Positions 51,378 through 54,872 of a DNA stretch of 54,872 nt are shown one piece after another. Under the pieces are notes generated by a model that worked only from the letters and a program-made list of their open reading frames with translations, searched no databases and was not told the DNA's origin. This DNA is from Flavobacteriales bacterium TMED123. GTDB taxonomy: Bacteria; Bacteroidota; Bacteroidia; Flavobacteriales; BACL11. The stretch is from contig NHFY01000014.1 in assembly GCA_002170165.1 (NCBI GenBank), positions 1 to 54,872 on the forward strand. Reading direction: 5' to 3'. Each line of letters opens with the position of its first letter. The first letter of the stretch is position 1. The position numbers and the translations under genes were made by a program.

Positions 51378-52937
51378 TTAGTTTATAATTAATTTGCTTT
51401 TTGAAATAAAATGCTCAGTTTTAATCAAAAGCATATAAACCCCTTTTGCTAAAGATCCTCTTTTAATAATAATTGAATTTTTAGATAAAGTGGTGTTGAA
51501 TTCTTTTACTTTTTTTCCTGTTGGAGAATAAAGAGATAGTTCTTTCACTTTTTCATTTGCTTGCAGTAGCTTGATTATTGTTTTGTCATTAAAAGGGTTT
51601 GGATAAATTACTAAACTTTCGCTCAATTGCTCAGCAATTCCTGACACGATATTTGTAACACTTAACACAGCAGAAGTATCAACACATCCACTCATATCTG
51701 TTACTATAAGGGTGTAATTTCCATTCTGAGTCGGAGTGAAGGTAGCATTTGTACCCAGTACTACATTTGCAAAAATCCACTGGTAAGTAAAATTAGGTGT
51801 TCCTCCAATAGCGTTTGCTTCTAAATCTAATACTGGTTGAGAAATAGTTGCTATCAATGCTGTTGGTTCGTTTATTGTAAATGATGCAGTTGAGCTTAAA
51901 CCTAAATTGTCCGTTACAACTACAGAATAACTTCCTGCATATAATGCATTAGGACTTATACCATTCCAATTGATTGTATAAGGTGCTGTTCCCCCTTGAA
52001 TGCAAAGTGTTGCTGTCCCACTACTATCTCCATTACAAAGTACATCTGTAGTACTTACTATAGCATTAGGTGCTCCCGGCTCAATTGCATTAAAACTTCC
52101 AGCCTCAAAAAGCACTCCCGAATCTAATGTGCCATCACTACCATCTGCAATAGCTAATTTAATATGGTAGGTCTCACATGGTGTAACTACTGCAGTTGCC
52201 GTAAATACATCAGTATACCCATTGAAAGCACTTACTTGTGCTAGTGAATCATGATTGTAATATTGGCTGTTACTAGTATCGTTTACTGTGCTTACAGTAA
52301 TAGGTAAAGATGGATTATAATTAGGTACTTCTGCAATATTGATTGCTCCATTTGGAAAGCCAGCAGGAGAAGCATAAGGTCCAGAAATTCCAGGACCAGA
52401 AATTAAAAAAGCAAAAACATCATTGTATTCAGAGTTTATATATTGCAAATATTCTTCTGAAGCAAATACATAGTTAAATTTTACAGTATCAGCTGAGGGA
52501 ACGAAATCAAATTCTATAATAGCTGCATCTTGAGTTGAAGTGACAGAGAAAGTTTGTCCAATCATAGCAGGAACAGAATTTGCAATTGTAAGCAAGTCAG
52601 CATCACCACTTCCAAAGAAATCAGTTGCAAGCTCATAGGTTTGTGAAAATCCAAACATTGTATCAACTCCAATATTTCCAATAGAATCAACGCCACCAGT
52701 AGAAAGTACAAAGCCGCTATCCATGCCGATTAGCCCTAAGGAATCATAGAAAAAACCAATTTGAGTAGGATTACCACTAAAAATATGATTAGATGTTACT
52801 ACACCATTTCCTATTAATGCATTGTCAATAAGATGAGATGGGTTTGCATAATTTCCATTTGTATTAATACTTACTTGTGAATAAGCAAATATGCTTGTTA
52901 AACAGCAAATAACTAAAATTGTAAGTTTTTTTCTCAT
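51378..52937 (-). CDS. Choice-anchor-L secreted protein with T9SS sorting domain
   Basis: The 519-residue protein has a signal peptide (about 1-20, FAYSQ). A choice-anchor-L domain follows (about 35-285; DADLLTIANSVPAMIGQ, IEFDFVPSADTVKFNYVFASEEY, VFAFLISGPGI), then SprB-like and PKD-like repeats (about 290-425; CNGDSSGTATLCIQGGTAPY). The type A T9SS sorting domain is at about 440-519 (VIYPNPFNDKTII, LYSPTGKKVKEF, GVYMLLIKTE). Likely secreted across the outer membrane and displayed. Role unknown. Confidence 0.86.
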   Translation of the reverse strand: MRKKLTILVICCLTSIFAYSQVSINTNGNYANPSHLIDNALIGNGVVTSNHIFSGNPTQIGFFYDSLGLIGMDSGFVLSTGGVDSIGNIGVDTMFGFSQTYELATDFFGSGDADLLTIANSVPAMIGQTFSVTSTQDAAIIEFDFVPSADTVKFNYVFASEEYLQYINSEYNDVFAFLISGPGISGPYASPAGFPNGAINIAEVPNYNPSLPITVSTVNDTSNSQYYNHDSLAQVSAFNGYTDVFTATAVVTPCETYHIKLAIADGSDGTLDSGVLFEAGSFNAIEPGAPNAIVSTTDVLCNGDSSGTATLCIQGGTAPYTINWNGISPNALYAGSYSVVVTDNLGLSSTASFTINEPTALIATISQPVLDLEANAIGGTPNFTYQWIFANVVLGTNATFTPTQNGNYTLIVTDMSGCVDTSAVLSVTNIVSGIAEQLSESLVIYPNPFNDKTIIKLLQANEKVKELSLYSPTGKKVKEFNTTLSKNSIIIKRGSLAKGVYMLLIKTEHFISKSKLIIN

Positions 52938-53018
52938 TTTTCTACTTTTTTTATGTGGCGAGATTACAGTTTATTATTCTAAGGTGAAATTTTGACATTT
53001 CGATTCTTATCCGATAAG

Positions 53019-54872
53019 CTATAAATCTAAGCTAGATATCAAATCATCATCTGCTTTGTTCGGTATAGTAACTTTTAGGTTAGGATGCATACTCATGGAT
53101 CTTTTAATGGCAAAGTTGGCTTCTTTATTACGCGCCCAACTTCTTCTAGCAATACCATTATTTACATCCCAAAAAAGCATAGATCTTAATCTTCTTTCAG
53201 CATCATCTGTTCCGTCTAACACCATACCAAATCCACCGTTAATTACTTCTCCCCAGCCAACTCCACCACCATTGTGAATGGAAACCCAAGTAGCACCTCT
53301 AAAACTATCGCCAATTACATTATGTATAGCCATATCGGCCGTGAATTGTGAGCCGTCATAAATATTGGAAGTTTCTCTGTAAGGAGAATCTGTTCCAGAA
53401 ACATCATGATGATCACGCCCTAAAACAATTGGGGCAGATAATTCGCCATTAGCAATAGCTTTATTAAAAGCTGCTGCAATTTTTATTCTTCCCTCAGCAT
53501 CTGCATATAAAATACGGGCTTGTGAGCCCACTACCATTTTGTTTTCACCAGCAGCTTTTATCCAATTGATGTTGTCAATCATTTGCAGTTTGATCTCCTG
53601 AGGAGCATCTTGCATGATGTTTTCCAATACTTCACAAGTAATCCTATCAGTAATTGCTAAGTCTTTTGGATCGTTTGAGCTACACACCCACCTAAAAGGA
53701 CCAAAACCATAATCAAAACACATAGGTCCCATAATGTCCTGTACATAAGATGGGTATTTAAAATCTCCTTTTTGATTCAGAATATCAGCTCCAGCCCGAC
53801 TTGCTTCTAGCAAAAAGGCATTTCCATAATCAAAGAAATACATGCCGTTTTCCACTAGTTTATTGATGGCATTGGCGTGCCTTATTAGGGTTTTTTGCAC
53901 TTCTTTTTTGAATTGATTTGGATTGCTGACCATCATCTTATTAGCATTTTCATAACTCATCCCTACGGGATAGTATCCGCCTGCCCAAGGATTGTGCAAT
54001 GAGGTTTGGTCAGAACCAATTTCAATATCAATATCTCTTTCTACAATATACTCCCATAAGTCCACTATGTTTCCATTGTACGCTAGTGAAACTGCTTTTT
54101 TTTGTTCTCTTGCTGCAATAGCTCTATCTAGCAATTCATCTAAATCATCATAAACCTCATCTACCCAACCTTGCTCATGTCTTTTATAAGTAGCTTTAAG
54201 ATTTATTTCTGCAACTATACAAACGCCTTTTGCAATCACTCCTGCCTTGGGTTGAGCACCACTCATCCCTCCTAATCCAGCAGTAACAAAAATCTTACCG
54301 CTTAAATCTACTGCTTTAGCATCAATTTTTCTTGCTGCATTTAGTACGGTAATGGTTGTACCATGTACAATACCTTGAGGACCAATATACATGAATGATC
54401 CTGCTGTCATTTGTCCGTATTGGCTAACACCCAAAGCATTGAATTTTTCCCAATCATCTGGCTTGGAGTAGTTAGGAATCATCATCCCATTGGTTACTAC
54501 AACTCTAGGTGCGTCTTTGTGTGAAGGAAATAGCCCCATAGGATGCCCAGAATACAATATAAGTGTTTGTTCATCAGTCATTTCTGCTAAGTATTGCATG
54601 CACAATAGGTATTGCGCCCAATTTTGGAAAACAGCACCATTTCCGCCATAAGTAATTAATTCCTCAGGATGTTGCGCAATGGCATGATCCAAATTATTGG
54701 AAAGCATCAATTGTATGGCAGCTGCTTGTTTGCTTTTATGTGGAAAATCTTCTAGATGTCTTGCTTTTATCTCGTAATCCGGCATAAAGCGGTACATATA
54801 GATTCTTCCATGCATTTTCAGTTCTTCTGCAAACTCAGGACCAAGGGTAGTATGCATATGCTCAGGAAAATA
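53019..54872 (-). CDS. hutU: Urocanate hydratase (N-terminus cut by the window edge)
   Basis: HutU converts urocanate to imidazolone propionate, the second step of histidine use. Conserved motifs are clear: TYGGNGAVFQNWAQYLL, SGHPMGLFPSH, VTNGMMIPNYS, GLGGMSGAQPKAG, GSDQTSLHNPWAGGYYP, and RWVCSSNDP containing the active-site cysteine. The open frame continues past its first ATG (54857) to the window end, where the preceding codons read Y-F-P-E-H, so the gene is truncated by the window, not the genome; I estimate 40-60 residues are missing. 617 residues are present, which fits the long (~670-residue) type. Confidence 0.95.
   Translation of the reverse strand, partial: YFPEHMHTTLGPEFAEELKMHGRIYMYRFMPDYEIKARHLEDFPHKSKQAAAIQLMLSNNLDHAIAQHPEELITYGGNGAVFQNWAQYLLCMQYLAEMTDEQTLILYSGHPMGLFPSHKDAPRVVVTNGMMIPNYSKPDDWEKFNALGVSQYGQMTAGSFMYIGPQGIVHGTTITVLNAARKIDAKAVDLSGKIFVTAGLGGMSGAQPKAGVIAKGVCIVAEINLKATYKRHEQGWVDEVYDDLDELLDRAIAAREQKKAVSLAYNGNIVDLWEYIVERDIDIEIGSDQTSLHNPWAGGYYPVGMSYENANKMMVSNPNQFKKEVQKTLIRHANAINKLVENGMYFFDYGNAFLLEASRAGADILNQKGDFKYPSYVQDIMGPMCFDYGFGPFRWVCSSNDPKDLAITDRITCEVLENIMQDAPQEIKLQMIDNINWIKAAGENKMVVGSQARILYADAEGRIKIAAAFNKAIANGELSAPIVLGRDHHDVSGTDSPYRETSNIYDGSQFTADMAIHNVIGDSFRGATWVSIHNGGGVGWGEVINGGFGMVLDGTDDAERRLRSMLFWDVNNGIARRSWARNKEANFAIKRSMSMHPNLKVTIPNKADDDLISSLDL

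Noticed and set aside
53001-53018. CTTATC/GATAAG hairpin downstream of hutU as a terminator
   Set aside because: The stem is only 5-6 bp and no T-run follows on the minus strand.

Overview
This AT-rich window looks like core chromosome of a Bacteroidota bacterium, most likely Flavobacteriia-like and probably marine. The evidence is: promoter elements of the TAnnTTTG type instead of -35/-10 boxes; no visible Shine-Dalgarno sequences; three secreted proteins with type IX secretion (T9SS) C-terminal sorting domains; PD40/OmpA envelope proteins; short 948-residue CarB; and the dnaB-linked exported 'asparagine synthetase B' family. I saw no prophage, insertion sequence, CRISPR array, tRNA or plasmid gene.

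Layout. 0-0.35 kb: end of an rRNA operon (23S 3' end, 5S, terminator). 0.36-4.0 kb (-): accA, dnaB and an exported protein, overlapping one another. 4.1-9.5 kb: ispE; tgt with an LptF/G permease; then a divergent glycosyltransferase / sigma factor / rsmG operon. 9.7-12.0 kb (-): methyltransferase, small membrane protein, MFS transporter. 12.1-15.3 kb (+): rpmH (52 codons) and carB. 15.3-21.5 kb (-): a run reading phosphosulfolactate synthase, PopT, aroE, DUF349 protein, uvrB. 21.6-27 kb: glmM, cysteine desulfurase, a convergent zinc peptidase, then surE, a small membrane protein and lpxB. 27-28.7 kb (-): three small exported proteins of unknown role. 28.7-31.6 kb (-): hutI-ftcD of histidine breakdown; hutU lies separately at the right edge, cut by the window end. 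31.7-37.1 kb: aroC, a dicarboxylate/glutamate symporter and an OmpA/PD40 protein (+); trmD and rplS (-). 37.4-45 kb: TPR protein and a second PorE-like OmpA protein; a secreted CxxCH protein; apbE facing a probable nqrM; an Omp28-type T9SS cargo. 45-51.4 kb (+): mazG; a five-cistron operon centred on a VTC-type polyphosphate polymerase domain protein and a DUF4956 membrane protein; cdd; pheT. 51.4-54.9 kb (-): choice-anchor-L T9SS protein and hutU.

How it fits together. Most genes are housekeeping: replication and repair (dnaB, uvrB), translation and RNA modification (rpmH, rplS, trmD, tgt, rsmG, pheT), fatty acids and envelope (accA, ispE, lpxB, glmM, popT, LptF/G), pyrimidines (carB, cdd) and aromatic amino acids (aroE, aroC). 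The less understood parts are the VTC/DUF4956/DUF2490/lipoprotein operon with its 27-codon leader ORF, the exported low-complexity cluster at 27-28.7 kb, and the phosphosulfolactate synthase.

Two architectural themes recur. Five genes (tgt, the glycosyltransferase, aroC, trmD, apbE) have their ATG only 4-5 bases after a TAnnTTTG box, suggesting leaderless mRNAs. Five of nine convergent gene pairs abut or overlap at their stop codons, leaving no room for separate terminators. Coordinates of frames are direct; functions rest on family recognition by eye, with no database search.
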